Part shown: piece by piece, positions 8,120 to 18,600 of the stretch
Numbering within the stretch: the first letter of the stretch is position 1
How the letters are laid out: every line of letters begins with the position of its first letter
Assembly (NCBI GenBank): GCA_902571235.1
Contig: CACGBI010000009.1
Span: 1 to 43,710, forward strand
Source: an uncultured Pelagibacteraceae bacterium
Lineage (GTDB): Bacteria; Pseudomonadota; Alphaproteobacteria; Pelagibacterales; Pelagibacteraceae
Length of the DNA: 43,710 nt
Direction: 5' to 3'
The notes under the pieces: model-generated
Seen by the model: the letters and a program-made list of their open reading frames with translations, nothing else
What the model was told of the DNA's origin: nothing
Databases searched by the model: none
Position numbers and translations under genes: made by a program

Positions 8120-9821
8120 TTCTTTTATCTTCGTGTCGTATTATCTTAAATTTTATACTCTTTTGTTTTAACTCCGCAATAAAATTAGTAAAATTTTTTA
8201 AATCCCTAATTATTAATTGAAATTTAAAGTTGATATATTTTGGGTTTTTACCAGCCATTTCCAAATTAGAAATATTCAACTTATGATTACCTATTAAAGA
8301 ACTTATGCTACCTAATTGACCTGGTTTATCAGGTAATGAAATCCAAAGAGTTGTATTATATTTTTTTAATTTTCGTTCTTTTTCTTCACCTTTGTCGTGC
8401 CAATATCTTCTAATAGCTGCTCTTGCTTTGCCGGTTTTAGTAACAGGTATCCAATGAAGAGATGGTGATTGATTTTTAGAGGTTATAATCTTTATTGTAT
8501 CACCATTTCTTAAGATTGTTTGTAATTCACTTTTATTTCCATTAATTTCACATCCAATAGCTGTATTGCCCACTTTAGTGTGAACAGCATATGCAAAATC
8601 AATTGGTGTAGCATTCTTAGGAAGCTTTATTACAGAGCCCTTAGGAGTAAAACAAAAAACATTCTCCTGAAACATTTGTAATTTAGTGTATTCATAAGAA
8701 TGTTCTGGATTTTCATTTTTCTCAATAATCTCAACTAAGTCTTTTAACCAATCGTATTCTTTCCATTGAAGAGAATTAAATTTTTCTGAAGATTTATATT
8801 GCCAATGAGATGCAATACCACGTTCAGCAAAATCATGCATCTTTGATGTACGAATTTGAATTTCAATAGGTTTTTTGTATGAACCAATAACAGAGGTATG
8901 TAGTGATTTATAGCCATTGATCTTTGGTGAAGAAATATAATCTTTAAATTTTCCTGGAATACAATTCCATTTTTTATGAAGTATACCTAAAGTTTGATAG
9001 CATTCATCTGCATCATTTAAAATTATTCTAAATCCGATGATATCTGTTATTTGTTCAAGTGAAACTCTTTTTTTTTGAAGTTTTCTCCAAATTGAAAACG
9101 GGGTTTTTTCCCTACCATAAATTGATGCGTTGATACCATTTTCTATCAACAAATCTTTTATTTGACTTGATAAACTTTCAAACAAATTTTCTTTATCTTT
9201 TTTTATTTCACTTAACCTTGTTTGAATAAGTTGTCTTGCTTCTAAATTTAAAATTTCAAATGACAAATCCTCAAGTTCATCTCGTATTCTATGCATACCC
9301 ATTCTGTCTGCTAAAGGCGCATAAATTTCCATTGTTTCTTGTGCAATTCTTTTTCTTTTATCCTCCTTCTTAATAGATTTAATTGTTCTCATATTGTGAA
9401 GTCGATCTGCCAATTTAACCAATAGAACTCTAATATCTTTTGAAGTTGCTAAAATTAATTTTCTAAAATTTTCCGCTTTTGAATTTGCAGCAGCGGTATT
9501 CTCAAAAACTGATATTTTTGTTACTCCTTCAACTAATTCAGCAACTTCTTCACCAAATTCACTCTTAATTGTTTCATAAGTTGCAAATGTATCTTCAATA
9601 GTATCGTGCAATAATCCTGTTGCTATAGTTGCAGAGTCTAATTTTAAATCTGTAAGTATATTAGCTACTTCAATTGGGTGAACTGAGTAAGGATCACCAG
9701 AATCTCTTTTTTGATTACTATGTGCTTTAACTGCAAAATTATACGCTTTATCTAAACGATCTAAATTTACAAATTTATTGTAACCTTTTACTTTATTTAT
9801 AAGATCTTCAGAGTTTAGCAT
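8076..9821 (-). CDS. RelA/SpoT-type (p)ppGpp synthetase/hydrolase, short form
   Basis: Makes and breaks the stringent-response alarmone (p)ppGpp. 581 residues, against roughly 700-750 for usual Rel/SpoT proteins. The hydrolase domain is intact, with RDSGDPYSVHPIEVA and the His72-Asp73 pair in GLLHDTIEDT. The synthetase domain is seen as ITDIIGFRIIL, DYISSPKINGYKSLHT and IEIQIRTSKMHDFAERG. A TGS domain follows (FCFTPKGSVIKLPKNATPID), then HWIPVTKTGKARAAIRRYW, then directly a C-terminal ACT domain (WISLPDKPGQLGSISSLIG). The helical and zinc-finger segment with the usual CCxPxPGD between TGS and ACT is absent. Upstream is folK (20-base gap); the rpoZ gene often found here is not present. Both catalytic halves look functional, so a SpoT-like dual role is likely. 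Confidence 0.93.
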   Translation of the reverse strand: MLNSEDLINKVKGYNKFVNLDRLDKAYNFAVKAHSNQKRDSGDPYSVHPIEVANILTDLKLDSATIATGLLHDTIEDTFATYETIKSEFGEEVAELVEGVTKISVFENTAAANSKAENFRKLILATSKDIRVLLVKLADRLHNMRTIKSIKKEDKRKRIAQETMEIYAPLADRMGMHRIRDELEDLSFEILNLEARQLIQTRLSEIKKDKENLFESLSSQIKDLLIENGINASIYGREKTPFSIWRKLQKKRVSLEQITDIIGFRIILNDADECYQTLGILHKKWNCIPGKFKDYISSPKINGYKSLHTSVIGSYKKPIEIQIRTSKMHDFAERGIASHWQYKSSEKFNSLQWKEYDWLKDLVEIIEKNENPEHSYEYTKLQMFQENVFCFTPKGSVIKLPKNATPIDFAYAVHTKVGNTAIGCEINGNKSELQTILRNGDTIKIITSKNQSPSLHWIPVTKTGKARAAIRRYWHDKGEEKERKLKKYNTTLWISLPDKPGQLGSISSLIGNHKLNISNLEMAGKNPKYINFKFQLIIRDLKNFTNFIAELKQKSIKFKIIRHEDKRNAFTQKILRYFKKD

Positions 9822-9841
9822 TCTATTAATATACCATTAAA

Positions 9842-10318
9842 TCATATTTGTTTAATAGACGTAATATCCTTAATTGGTAAAGAAAAGATTAATTTTTTGA
9901 TACTTTTTTTACTTTTAGGATGCTTCCAGTGTGGCGCTACTTCAAACAAAGGAAATAATACAAAATTTCGTTTATTCATACTTTTATGAGGGATTGAAAT
10001 ACTGTTGGATAAAATTCTATTTCTATAAGAAATTAGATCTATATCACAAGTTCTAGGGGCATTTCTAATGCTTCTAATTCTTCCAAGTTTGTGCTCAATT
10101 ATTTTAAATATTTTTAAAAGTTTTTTTGGTGAAAAATTTGTATTAGATTGAATAACAATGTTAATAAATTTTGGTTTAGATGGATCTGGCCATGATAAAG
10201 TCTCATAATAACCAGATGTTCTTATTATATCAATTCCATTAATTTTTAAAAGATACTTTGAATTCTCAATATTTCTAATTCTATTTCCTAAATTTGAACC
10301 TATTCCAATATATATCAT
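9842..10318 (-). CDS. folK: 2-amino-4-hydroxy-6-hydroxymethyldihydropteridine pyrophosphokinase (HPPK)
   Basis: Transfers pyrophosphate from ATP to the pterin alcohol in folate synthesis. 158 residues, the usual single-domain length. The N-terminus IYIGIGSNLGNR is typical, and the signature RNAPRTCDIDLISY gives the RxxPRxxDxDll pattern whose two aspartates bind magnesium. IPHKSMNKRNFVLFPLFEVAP near the end is also characteristic when read as IPHK and RNFVLFPL. It touches the smpB stop by one base. Folate made with this enzyme is used by GlyA and by the folate-linked sarcosine oxidase in this window. Confidence 0.95.
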   Translation of the reverse strand: MIYIGIGSNLGNRIRNIENSKYLLKINGIDIIRTSGYYETLSWPDPSKPKFINIVIQSNTNFSPKKLLKIFKIIEHKLGRIRSIRNAPRTCDIDLISYRNRILSNSISIPHKSMNKRNFVLFPLFEVAPHWKHPKSKKSIKKLIFSLPIKDITSIKQI

Positions 10319-10788
10319 TAACTTGATTTTCTAATGTATCGGGCTTTATCTCTGTTCCAGTCTCTATCTTTTTTTGTTGCTCTTTTATCGTATTGTTTTT
10401 TTCCTTTAGCTACAGCAATTTCTACTTTTGCTTTACCCTTTTTAAAATACATTTTGGTTGGAACAATTGTAAAACCATCTCTTTGCATTTTTCCAATTAA
10501 TTTATTTATTTCTCTTTTATTTAATAATAATTTTCTCTCATCCATTGGATTATGATTGGTGATACTAGCTTGTTTGTATTGAGCAATATGTGAGTTAATC
10601 AAAATTATTTCACCGTTTTTTTCTACCGCATATGAGTCTGCTATATTAATTTTTCCTTCTCTAACAGATTTTATTTCTGATCCCTTTAAAACAATTCCTG
10701 CTTCTATTAAATCTTCAAAGAAATAATTAAAACTTGCTTTTCTATTCAAACAAATGATTTTCAAACCAGGATTGGTTTTTTTTTTCAT
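10318..10788 (-). CDS. smpB: SsrA-binding protein SmpB
   Basis: Binds tmRNA and brings it to stalled ribosomes for trans-translation. 156 residues, normal length. Seen: the beta-barrel start [38 protein letters not shown], the [19 protein letters not shown] segment, and a basic C-terminal tail ([18 protein letters not shown]) that enters the ribosomal mRNA channel. It lies between dapA and folK with one-base overlaps on both sides. No tmRNA gene was found in this window. Confidence 0.97.
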   Translation of the reverse strand: MKKKTNPGLKIICLNRKASFNYFFEDLIEAGIVLKGSEIKSVREGKINIADSYAVEKNGEIILINSHIAQYKQASITNHNPMDERKLLLNKREINKLIGKMQRDGFTIVPTKMYFKKGKAKVEIAVAKGKKQYDKRATKKDRDWNRDKARYIRKSS

Positions 10789-11672
10789 TAAACTAGCTTG
10801 GCAGCTTTCAATGTTTTTTGAATTATATCTTTAGTCGTGTCAGTTACTTTTACTAATGGTAGTCTAACTGTATCATCACATAAATCTAATATTTTAGCTG
10901 CATATTTTACAGGGCTAGGGTTACTTTCAACAAACATTGCTTCATGCAATGGTTGTAAAATTTGATCAAGTCTTTCAGCTTCCTCAGGATTTGCAGAAAC
11001 ATTTTTAAGATTTGAAACTTTTTGAAATTCTGAACAAAGCTTAGGTGCAATATTTGCTGTAACACTTATAGCCCCTTCACCACCTTTTTTATTGAACTCT
11101 AATGCGTTTTCATCATTACCGGTTAATTGTAAAAAATCTTTTCCTAATTTTTTTAATGTTTGATCAACTCTATTTAAATCACCCGTAGCATCTTTTACAC
11201 CAATGATATTTTTAAGTTCATATAAACGTGCCATAGTCTCAACAGACATATCTATTACAGATCTGCCAGGAATATTATAAATTATTATTGGAATTCCACA
11301 TTTATCATTAATAGCTTTGTAATGTTGGAATAGACCTTCTTGTGTTGGCTTATTGTAATATGGAGTAACCACTAAAGCGCCATTAGCGCCTATTTTTTCA
11401 GCATGTTTAGTTAAAGAAATTGCTTCTTCGGTTGAGTTAGAGCCTGTTCCAGCAAATACTGGAAGTTTTCCTTTACTTTCTTTAACACATAATTCTATTA
11501 CTCTCTCATGTTCACTGTGACTTAAAGTCGGAGATTCACCAGTTGTTCCAGCTGGAACTAATCCATTTGTACCATTATCAATATGAAAATGAATTAACTT
11601 GATATATGTTTCATCATCAAGTTTATCATTTTTAAAAGGTGTAATTAATGCAACATTTGATCCTTTAAACAT
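10788..11672 (-). CDS. dapA: 4-hydroxy-tetrahydrodipicolinate synthase
   Basis: Condenses pyruvate with aspartate semialdehyde, the first committed step to diaminopimelate and lysine. 294 residues, normal length. Visible: [16 protein letters not shown] at the start, [17 protein letters not shown] near residue 40, [14 protein letters not shown] near 131, [13 protein letters not shown] with the catalytic-site Tyr, and the Schiff-base lysine in [11 protein letters not shown] near 161. It heads the long minus-strand cluster down to recO and is divergent from the lytic transglycosylase, with about 42 bp between the two starts. Confidence 0.97.
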   Translation of the reverse strand: MFKGSNVALITPFKNDKLDDETYIKLIHFHIDNGTNGLVPAGTTGESPTLSHSEHERVIELCVKESKGKLPVFAGTGSNSTEEAISLTKHAEKIGANGALVVTPYYNKPTQEGLFQHYKAINDKCGIPIIIYNIPGRSVIDMSVETMARLYELKNIIGVKDATGDLNRVDQTLKKLGKDFLQLTGNDENALEFNKKGGEGAISVTANIAPKLCSEFQKVSNLKNVSANPEEAERLDQILQPLHEAMFVESNPSPVKYAAKILDLCDDTVRLPLVKVTDTTKDIIQKTLKAAKLV

Positions 11673-11714
11673 AAGATCTTATAACATAAATTGTCGATTC
11701 ACATACTAAAGAAT

Positions 11715-13928
11715 ATGCAAAAAAAAATACTATTAATTACCCTAAGTTTATTTGTGGGTTTTTATCATTTAACTTTTGCGTCTGAAAATTTAAAAATTGT
11801 ACCACTTAAAAAGCCATTATTATCAGATAGCGAACTTAAAAAAAAAGTTTTAGTTAATATCTTAAAACCTCTGCCTAAACCAAAAAAAATAGAAAAAAAG
11901 ATTGTTAATAATGAAATTATTGAAAAAGAAACAAAAAAACCAAAATATTTAATACCTAAGAAAAAACCATTAATTGCGGGTAAAGACAACAAATTAAAAA
12001 GTGTTAGATCAAAATATTACAGCAAAAAAGATTTTGCCATAGCAAAAAAGGCTGTCACAGAAATGAAAAAAGCAAATTGGAGTGTGGCAATTAATACTGC
12101 AAAAAAAGCCAAGGATAAATCAATTTACAATTTTATACAATGGAGACATCTTCTTACCAAGGGAAATAAAGGATCTTTTTATGATTATCTGAATTTTATT
12201 AATGTAAATAAAGACTACCCTAGAATTGGAAGAATTAAATATTTATCAGAACATAAATTATCCAATGAAAAAATTTCACCAGGTAAAGTTATTAATTGGT
12301 TTCAGAATAATCAGCCTTTAAGTGGTTATGGTAAAATGATACTGGGTGAAAGCTATGTACTATCGGGTCAAATTGAAAAAGGAAGAAAACTTATTAAAGA
12401 TGGTTGGATAACTGCAGAACTAAGTAAAGCTGATCTAAGATTTTTTAGAAAAAAATTTAAAAAACACCTTAGTGCTGATGATTATATTAAAAGAGCAGAT
12501 TATTTAGCTTGGGAAAATAAATATTGGGATTTAAAAAGAATGTTACGTTACCTTCCTAAAGATTATGAACTTCTTTACAATGCTAGGCAATTACTAATGA
12601 GTAAATCTTATGGAGTTGATCAAGCTATTAAAAATGTTCCTCAACGTTTAAAAAATGATGCAGGTTTAAATTATGATCGTTTAAAATGGAGAAGAAAAAG
12701 AGGACGTGTTGATGACTCAGCTGAGATTTTATTAAAGATAAAAAATACCAAAGATTACTTGGTTAGACCTGATAAATGGTGGGTAGAAAGAGAAATTATT
12801 TCAAGATCTTTAATTTATAAAAAAAAATATGAGCTTGCATATAGAATATCAAGTAATCATGGTATGACTGAAGGTGCTGATTATGCAGCAGCAGAATGGA
12901 TGAGTGGTTGGATTGCATTAAGTTTTTTAGATGATCCTTTATTATCTAAAGATCATTTTCAAAATTTTTATAACAACGTGAGTTATCCTATAAGCACTTC
13001 AAGAGGAGCGTATTGGCTTGCAAAATCTTATAAATCACTTGGGGATAAAGAAAATTCAAATAAATGGTTTAATGAGGCATCAAAATATCTAACAACTTAT
13101 TATGGTCAGCTAGCTTTTTTAGAATTAAATCCAAATAAAAATTTTGAACTTTCTAATGGCATGGAAGTTGACTTGAAATATAGAGAAGATTTCTATTCTA
13201 AAGAATTAGTAAAATTAGTTTATCTTTTGGACGAGCTAAATGAAGATAAGTATACAAAATTCATTTTAAGACATCTTGCAAATGATAATATAGAAAAAGG
13301 AAGTGAAATTCTTGCCTCTGAGCTTTCTACTAATATAGAAAGATTTGATTTTGCTATTCAAATTGCAAAAATTGCCTCTTATGAAAAAAGATTTCATAAT
13401 AAATATAATTATCCGATAATAAGTACTCCTAAATATATTAACGGAAGAAAGATACCTGAAAGTGCATTTATCTTATCTATAATAAGACAAGAAAGTGAAT
13501 TTGATTTAAGTGCAAATAGCCATGCTGGTGCTAAAGGACTTATGCAATTAATGCCATACACAGCTAAGCTAGTTGCTAAACAGGCAAAGTTGCCATATGT
13601 TAAATCTAGACTTACTACAGATCCTGAATATAATATTAATTTAGGATCTCATTATATTGCTGGCCTAATATTAAATTATGATGGGGCTTATCCATACGCT
13701 ATTGCAGCTTATAATGCAGGACCTAATAGAGTTAAATATTGGAAAAAAATCAACAAAGACCCACAAAAGAAACAAATAGATTATGTAAATTGGATAGAGC
13801 TAATCAAGTTTAGAGAAACTAGAAATTATGTTCAAAGAGTTTTAGAGAATTACAATGTTTACAGGTATATCCTTGAGCAAAGACCTTTAAAAATGAAGGA
13901 TTTTTTTAAAGATGAGCCATTATTCTAG
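11715..13928 (+). CDS. slt: Soluble lytic murein transglycosylase (Slt family)
   Basis: Periplasmic enzyme that cleaves peptidoglycan glycan strands with formation of 1,6-anhydro ends. From ATG 11715 it has 737 residues; an upstream TTG at 11691 would add eight residues before the signal peptide and is less likely. The signal peptide is MQKKILLITLSLFVGFYHLT followed by FASE. Residues about 25-90 form a Lys/Pro-rich linker with repeated KKPL-like units. A long alpha-helical superhelix follows. The C-terminal SLT domain has SIIRQESEFDLSANSHAGAK with the catalytic Glu, GLMQLMPYTA and AIAAYNAGPNRVKYW. It stands alone, ending 2 bp before the convergent tRNA-Ser gene. Confidence 0.94.
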   Translation: MQKKILLITLSLFVGFYHLTFASENLKIVPLKKPLLSDSELKKKVLVNILKPLPKPKKIEKKIVNNEIIEKETKKPKYLIPKKKPLIAGKDNKLKSVRSKYYSKKDFAIAKKAVTEMKKANWSVAINTAKKAKDKSIYNFIQWRHLLTKGNKGSFYDYLNFINVNKDYPRIGRIKYLSEHKLSNEKISPGKVINWFQNNQPLSGYGKMILGESYVLSGQIEKGRKLIKDGWITAELSKADLRFFRKKFKKHLSADDYIKRADYLAWENKYWDLKRMLRYLPKDYELLYNARQLLMSKSYGVDQAIKNVPQRLKNDAGLNYDRLKWRRKRGRVDDSAEILLKIKNTKDYLVRPDKWWVEREIISRSLIYKKKYELAYRISSNHGMTEGADYAAAEWMSGWIALSFLDDPLLSKDHFQNFYNNVSYPISTSRGAYWLAKSYKSLGDKENSNKWFNEASKYLTTYYGQLAFLELNPNKNFELSNGMEVDLKYREDFYSKELVKLVYLLDELNEDKYTKFILRHLANDNIEKGSEILASELSTNIERFDFAIQIAKIASYEKRFHNKYNYPIISTPKYINGRKIPESAFILSIIRQESEFDLSANSHAGAKGLMQLMPYTAKLVAKQAKLPYVKSRLTTDPEYNINLGSHYIAGLILNYDGAYPYAIAAYNAGPNRVKYWKKINKDPQKKQIDYVNWIELIKFRETRNYVQRVLENYNVYRYILEQRPLKMKDFFKDEPLF

Positions 13929-13930
13929 AA

Positions 13931-14022
13931 TGGCGGAAGAGGAGGGATTCGAACCCTCGGTACAAGTTTCCTCGCACGGTCATTTAGCAAACGACTGGTT
14001 TCAGCCTCTCACCCACTCTTCC
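13931..14022 (-). tRNA. tRNA-Ser(GCU)
   Basis: A 92-nt tRNA with a long variable arm. Read on the minus strand, the acceptor strand GGAAGAG pairs with CTCTTCC, followed by discriminator G and an encoded CCA. The anticodon loop TTGCTAA is closed by the stem GTCGT/ATGAC (one G-T pair), giving anticodon GCT, which reads AGC and AGU serine codons. The T-loop GGTTCGAATCC is standard. The gene is convergent with slt, whose stop lies 2 bp away. Confidence 0.96.
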
Positions 14023-14085
14023 ATATTTTGGTACTTTTGATTGTATTGAATATTAGATATTATTAAAGTAATTATTCAGAGTTGT

Positions 14086-15339
14086 ATGAAAAAAAAGTAC
14101 TCAATATTTTCGCTAATTAAAAATGCGTTTTCTTATCACGAAAACTGGGAAAAAGCTTGGAAGGACCCAATGCCTAAAAAAGAATATGATGCTGTCATAG
14201 TTGGTGGTGGTGGTCATGGTTTAGCTACTGCTTACTATTTAGCAAAAAAACATAACATGAAAAATATTGCTGTTGTTGAAAAAGGGTGGATCGGTGGAGG
14301 TAATACAGGAAGAAATACAACTATTATAAGATCCAATTATTTATGGGACGCAAGTGCTGGACTGTATGATCATGCTTTGAAAATTTGGGAAGGTCTATCA
14401 CAAGAATTAAATTATAATGTGATGTTTAGTCAAAGAGGAGTAATGAATTTGGCTCATAACCTCCAAGATGTCAGAGATTTGAAAAGAAGAACTCATGCTA
14501 ACAGGTTAAACGGTATCGATGCAGTTTATCTTAATACTGAAGAAGTTAAAAAATTTTGTCCGATTATTAATACGTCTCCTGATATAAGATACCCTGTTTT
14601 AGGTGGCACTTTACAAAGAAGAGCCGGTACAGCTAGACACGATGCTGTAGCGTGGGGTTATGCAAGAGGTGCTGATGAAATGGGTGTTGATATTATTCAA
14701 AATTGTGAAGTTAAAGGCATCAAAAGAAATAGTGATGTTGTTGAAGGTTTAGAAACAACAAAAGGTTTTATTAAAACAAAAAAAATTGGTGTTGTTGCTG
14801 CTGGACATTCAAGTGTTATTGCAAATATGGCAGGATTAAAACTTCCTTTAGAAAGTAAACCTTTACAAGCTTTGGTTTCTGAGCCTGTAAAACCAATTAT
14901 TGATACTGTTGTTATGTCTAATGCTGTTCACGCCTATGTTAGTCAATCAGACAAAGGAGAGCTTGTGATAGGCGCTGGAACTGATGATTATGTATCTTAT
15001 TCTCAAAAAGGAAGTCATGATATTGTTGAGGGAACTTTAAATGCAATTTTAGAACTATATCCTATATTCAGTCGAATGAGAATGTTGAGACAATGGGGAG
15101 GTATTGTTGATATTTGCCCAGATGCTAGTCCAATAATAAGCAAAACATCTATTAAAGGTTTATATTTTAATTGTGGTTGGGGTACTGGAGGATTTAAAGC
15201 AACACCTGGATCAGGTGATTTATTTGCACATACAATTGCTAATGATGAGCCTCACAAACTTAATGCTGCTTTTAACATAAATAGATTCGTTAGTGGTGAT
15301 CTCGTAGACGAACATGGTGCAGCAGCTGTAGCACACTAA
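14086..15339 (+). CDS. soxB: Heterotetrameric sarcosine oxidase, beta subunit
   Basis: Flavin subunit that oxidises the N-methyl amine of sarcosine (or a related secondary amine). 417 residues. The FAD-binding fold appears as [20 protein letters not shown] (residues 34-53). The segment [20 protein letters not shown] holds His185, which corresponds to the region that carries covalently bound FMN in characterised enzymes (from memory of the family). The C-terminal [18 protein letters not shown] and [16 protein letters not shown] are typical of the DAO/sarcosine oxidase beta group. First gene of soxBDAG; it overlaps soxD by one base. Upstream are only 63 bp before the tRNA gene, too short for a riboswitch. 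The true substrate may be sarcosine or another N-methylated amine. Confidence 0.95.
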   Translation: MKKKYSIFSLIKNAFSYHENWEKAWKDPMPKKEYDAVIVGGGGHGLATAYYLAKKHNMKNIAVVEKGWIGGGNTGRNTTIIRSNYLWDASAGLYDHALKIWEGLSQELNYNVMFSQRGVMNLAHNLQDVRDLKRRTHANRLNGIDAVYLNTEEVKKFCPIINTSPDIRYPVLGGTLQRRAGTARHDAVAWGYARGADEMGVDIIQNCEVKGIKRNSDVVEGLETTKGFIKTKKIGVVAAGHSSVIANMAGLKLPLESKPLQALVSEPVKPIIDTVVMSNAVHAYVSQSDKGELVIGAGTDDYVSYSQKGSHDIVEGTLNAILELYPIFSRMRMLRQWGGIVDICPDASPIISKTSIKGLYFNCGWGTGGFKATPGSGDLFAHTIANDEPHKLNAAFNINRFVSGDLVDEHGAAAVAH

Positions 15340-15614
15340 TGTTTATAATTAATTGCCCGTATTGTGGAGAAAGAGAGCAAAGTGAATTTAAAGCTGGTGG
15401 GGAAGCACATATCATAAGACCTAAACAGCCTACTGAACTTAGTGATGATGAGTGGGCAGAATATCTTTTTATGAGAAAGAATATTAAAGGAGTACAGTTT
15501 GAAAGATGGAACCATGCTCATGGGTGTAGAAAATGGTTTAATATGGTTCGTGATACTTCAAATGATAAAATTAAAGCAGTATACAAAATGGGTGAAAAAC
15601 CACCTATAGAATAG
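15339..15614 (+). CDS. soxD: Heterotetrameric sarcosine oxidase, delta subunit
   Basis: Small zinc-containing subunit of the alpha-beta-gamma-delta sarcosine oxidase complex. 91 residues, the normal size. It begins [22 protein letters not shown] supplies the first zinc cysteines and HAHGCRKWF (near 60) supplies the further His/Cys ligands. The sequence SDDEWAEYLFMRKNIKG is highly typical. The ATG is within the soxB stop (TAATG), and soxA follows after 3 bp. Function beyond structural assembly is not well known. Confidence 0.95.
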   Translation: MFIINCPYCGEREQSEFKAGGEAHIIRPKQPTELSDDEWAEYLFMRKNIKGVQFERWNHAHGCRKWFNMVRDTSNDKIKAVYKMGEKPPIE

Positions 15615-15617
15615 TTA

Positions 15618-18600
15618 ATGACAAAAAATTTAAGAGTAAAAACAGGAAAAGCAATCGATGAAACTTATAGAATTTCATTTAAATTCAATGGATCAACTTA
15701 TTATGGTTTTAAGGGTGATACATTAGCCTCTGCTCTTTTAGCTAACGATATTCATTTAGTTGGTAGAAGTTTTAAATATCATAGACCAAGAGGTATTATG
15801 ACTGCTGGTTCAGAGGAACCAAATGCTATTGTCCAACTACATAACAATTCGTCAAGAACAGAACCCAACGTGAGAGCAACTGAAATTGAAATATATGAAG
15901 GTTTAGAGGCTTCAAGTCAAAATTGCTGGCCAAGTGTAAACTTTGATATTGGTGGAATTAATAATCTTTTATCACCCCTGTTGCCTGCAGGATTTTATTA
16001 TAAAACTTTTATGTGGCCTGCAAGTTTTTGGGAAAAATATGAATATTTCATAAGAAGATCTGCAGGTTTGGGTAAATCACCAATTAAACCAGATCCAGAT
16101 ATTTACGAGCATAAATATATTCATTGTGATGTTTTGATAATTGGCGCTGGTATTTCAGGAATCATGGCTGCCAAAATAGCCGCTAAAAATGGTTTAAAAA
16201 CGCTTTTAGTTGAAGAGAAACCAAATCTTGGGGGTTCAACCATATATCAAAATTCTGATCATTTTAAAATTAATAACCAAAATTCAGGTTCATGGTTAGA
16301 AAAAGAAATCAATGAAATAAAGAAATTAAATAATTTAGAGATTAAAACAAGGACAAGTGTTGCTGCTTATCATGGTTATAATTTTTTATTAGCCCGTGAA
16401 AATCTGACTGATCATTTACCTATCAATCAAAGAAAAGATAAAACAAGACATAAACTTCTTAAAATAAGAGCAAAAAAAGTAATCTCAGCTACAGGATCTA
16501 TAGAAAGACCTATGATATTTGATAATAATGACCGTCCAGGAATTTTACTTTCCTCTGCAATTAAAAGGTTTGCTGACTATTTTGGAGTGGCTTGCGGTGA
16601 AAAAAATATCCTTTTTACTAATAACGACAGTGCTTATGAAACAGCTATTAGTCTTATTCAAAAAGGAATTAATATTGAGGCTATAATTGATAATAGAGAA
16701 GAAGTGAATTCTAAACTTATTTATGAAGTAGAAAAAAATAATATCAAAATTTTTAAAGGTTATACGGTAACAGACACTTCTGGTTATAAGAGAATAAATA
16801 AGATTTCTGTAATGCAACTTTCTAAAGATGGACAAAAAGTTGTGGGTTCTAAAATAATTTTATCTTGTGATTGTTTAGGAGTATCTGGTGGATGGACACC
16901 AGCAGTTCATTTATTTACACAATCTGGTGGTAAATTAAAATTTAGAGAGGATGATCAAGTGTTTATACCAAATAATTATCCATCAGATCAATTAAGTATT
17001 GGTGCATGTAATGGTGATTTTACTTTGGATGAAATTTTAAAAACTATTCCAAAATCTTTAATTCATTATTTAGATATAAAAAATACTGAATATGATAATT
17101 TAGAGGTTTCATCCTCAACAAATAAATCAAAAAGAAACATTTGGTTACTACCATCAGATAAAATTTTAGGTAAAACAAAATCTTTTGTTGATTATCAAAA
17201 TGATGCAACTGCAAAAGATATTAAATTAGCTTTAAGGGAAGGTTTTAAATCAATTGAACATGTTAAAAGATATACAACAACAGGAATGGGCACAGATCAA
17301 GGTAAGCTAGGAAATATGCATGCACTTGGAATTATTTCTGAAACCGCTGGAGCTAAAATGGGTGAACTAGGTACTACAACTTTTAGACCACCCTACACTC
17401 CCTTAACATTCGGAACTATAGTTGGAAGAAATGTTGGAGAATATTTTGATATAATTAGAAAAACTCCACTCCACGATTGGCATTTAGATAATAAAGCAGA
17501 GTTTGAAAATGTAGGTCAATGGAAAAGAGCTTGGTATTATCCAAAAGAAAATGAAAATATGCACGACGCCGTTCAAAGAGAAAGTAAAGCAGCAAGGGAA
17601 AGTGCTGGAATTTTAGACGCATCTACTCTTGGTAAAATTGATATTCAAGGAACTGATGCTTCTGAATTTTTAAATCGTGTTTATACAAATGCTTGGTCAA
17701 AACTGGCAGTTGGTAAGTGTAGATATGGTCTAATGCTAAATGAGGATGGCATGGTCTATGATGATGGTGTTACTACTCGATTAGGTGAAAATCATTATAT
17801 AATGACAACAACAACAGGTGGAGCCGCCAATGTAATGGGTAAATTAGAAGATTACCTACAAACAGAGTGGCCTGAATTAGATGTTTATTTAACATCGGTA
17901 ACAGATCATTTTGCAACAGTGAGTGTTTGTGGTCCAAATAGTAAAAAAATTGTAAGTGAGGTTATTCCAGATTTAGATTTATCAGACGAAAGCTTTCCAC
18001 ATATGTCATTTAAGAATGCAAAAATTGGCAAAATTAATTGCAGAGTTATGAGAATTAGTTTCACAGGAGAACATAGTTATGAAATTAACGTCCAGGCTAA
18101 TTATGGTAAATCAGTTTGGGAAAAATGTATGGAAGCAGGAAAAGATTTTAATATTACACCATATGGAACTGAGACAATGCACTTACTTCGAGCTGAAAAA
18201 GGTTTTATAATTGTAGGTCAAGATACTGATGCAACTATGACTCCTATCGATTTACAAATGGATTGGATTGTAAGTAAAAAGAAATACGATTTTATTGGGA
18301 AAAGATCACTATATAGATCAGACACTATTAAGGAAGATAGAAAACAACTAGTTGGACTATTAACTGATAATCCTAATGAAATATTAGAAGAAGGAGCGCA
18401 AATAGTAGCTGATATAAATAAATCACCTATCGAAATGTTAGGTCATGTTACATCAAGTTATTACAGTCCCAACCTTCAAAAATCTATAGCATTAGGTGTT
18501 GTTAGAGGTGGAAAAAATATGATTGGACAAAAATTAATAATTCCAATGGAAAAAAAGAACATAAATGTAACTGTTGCTGATCCAGTTTTTCTAGATAAGG

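Noticed and set aside
11691..11714. Upstream TTG start for the lytic transglycosylase
   Set aside because: It would place MSIHILKN before a normal signal peptide; ATG at 11715 gives a standard Lys-hydrophobic signal.
14023..14085. Possible glycine riboswitch upstream of soxB
   Set aside because: Only 63 AT-rich bases are available between the tRNA gene and soxB, too short for a glycine aptamer, and no conserved paired elements are visible.
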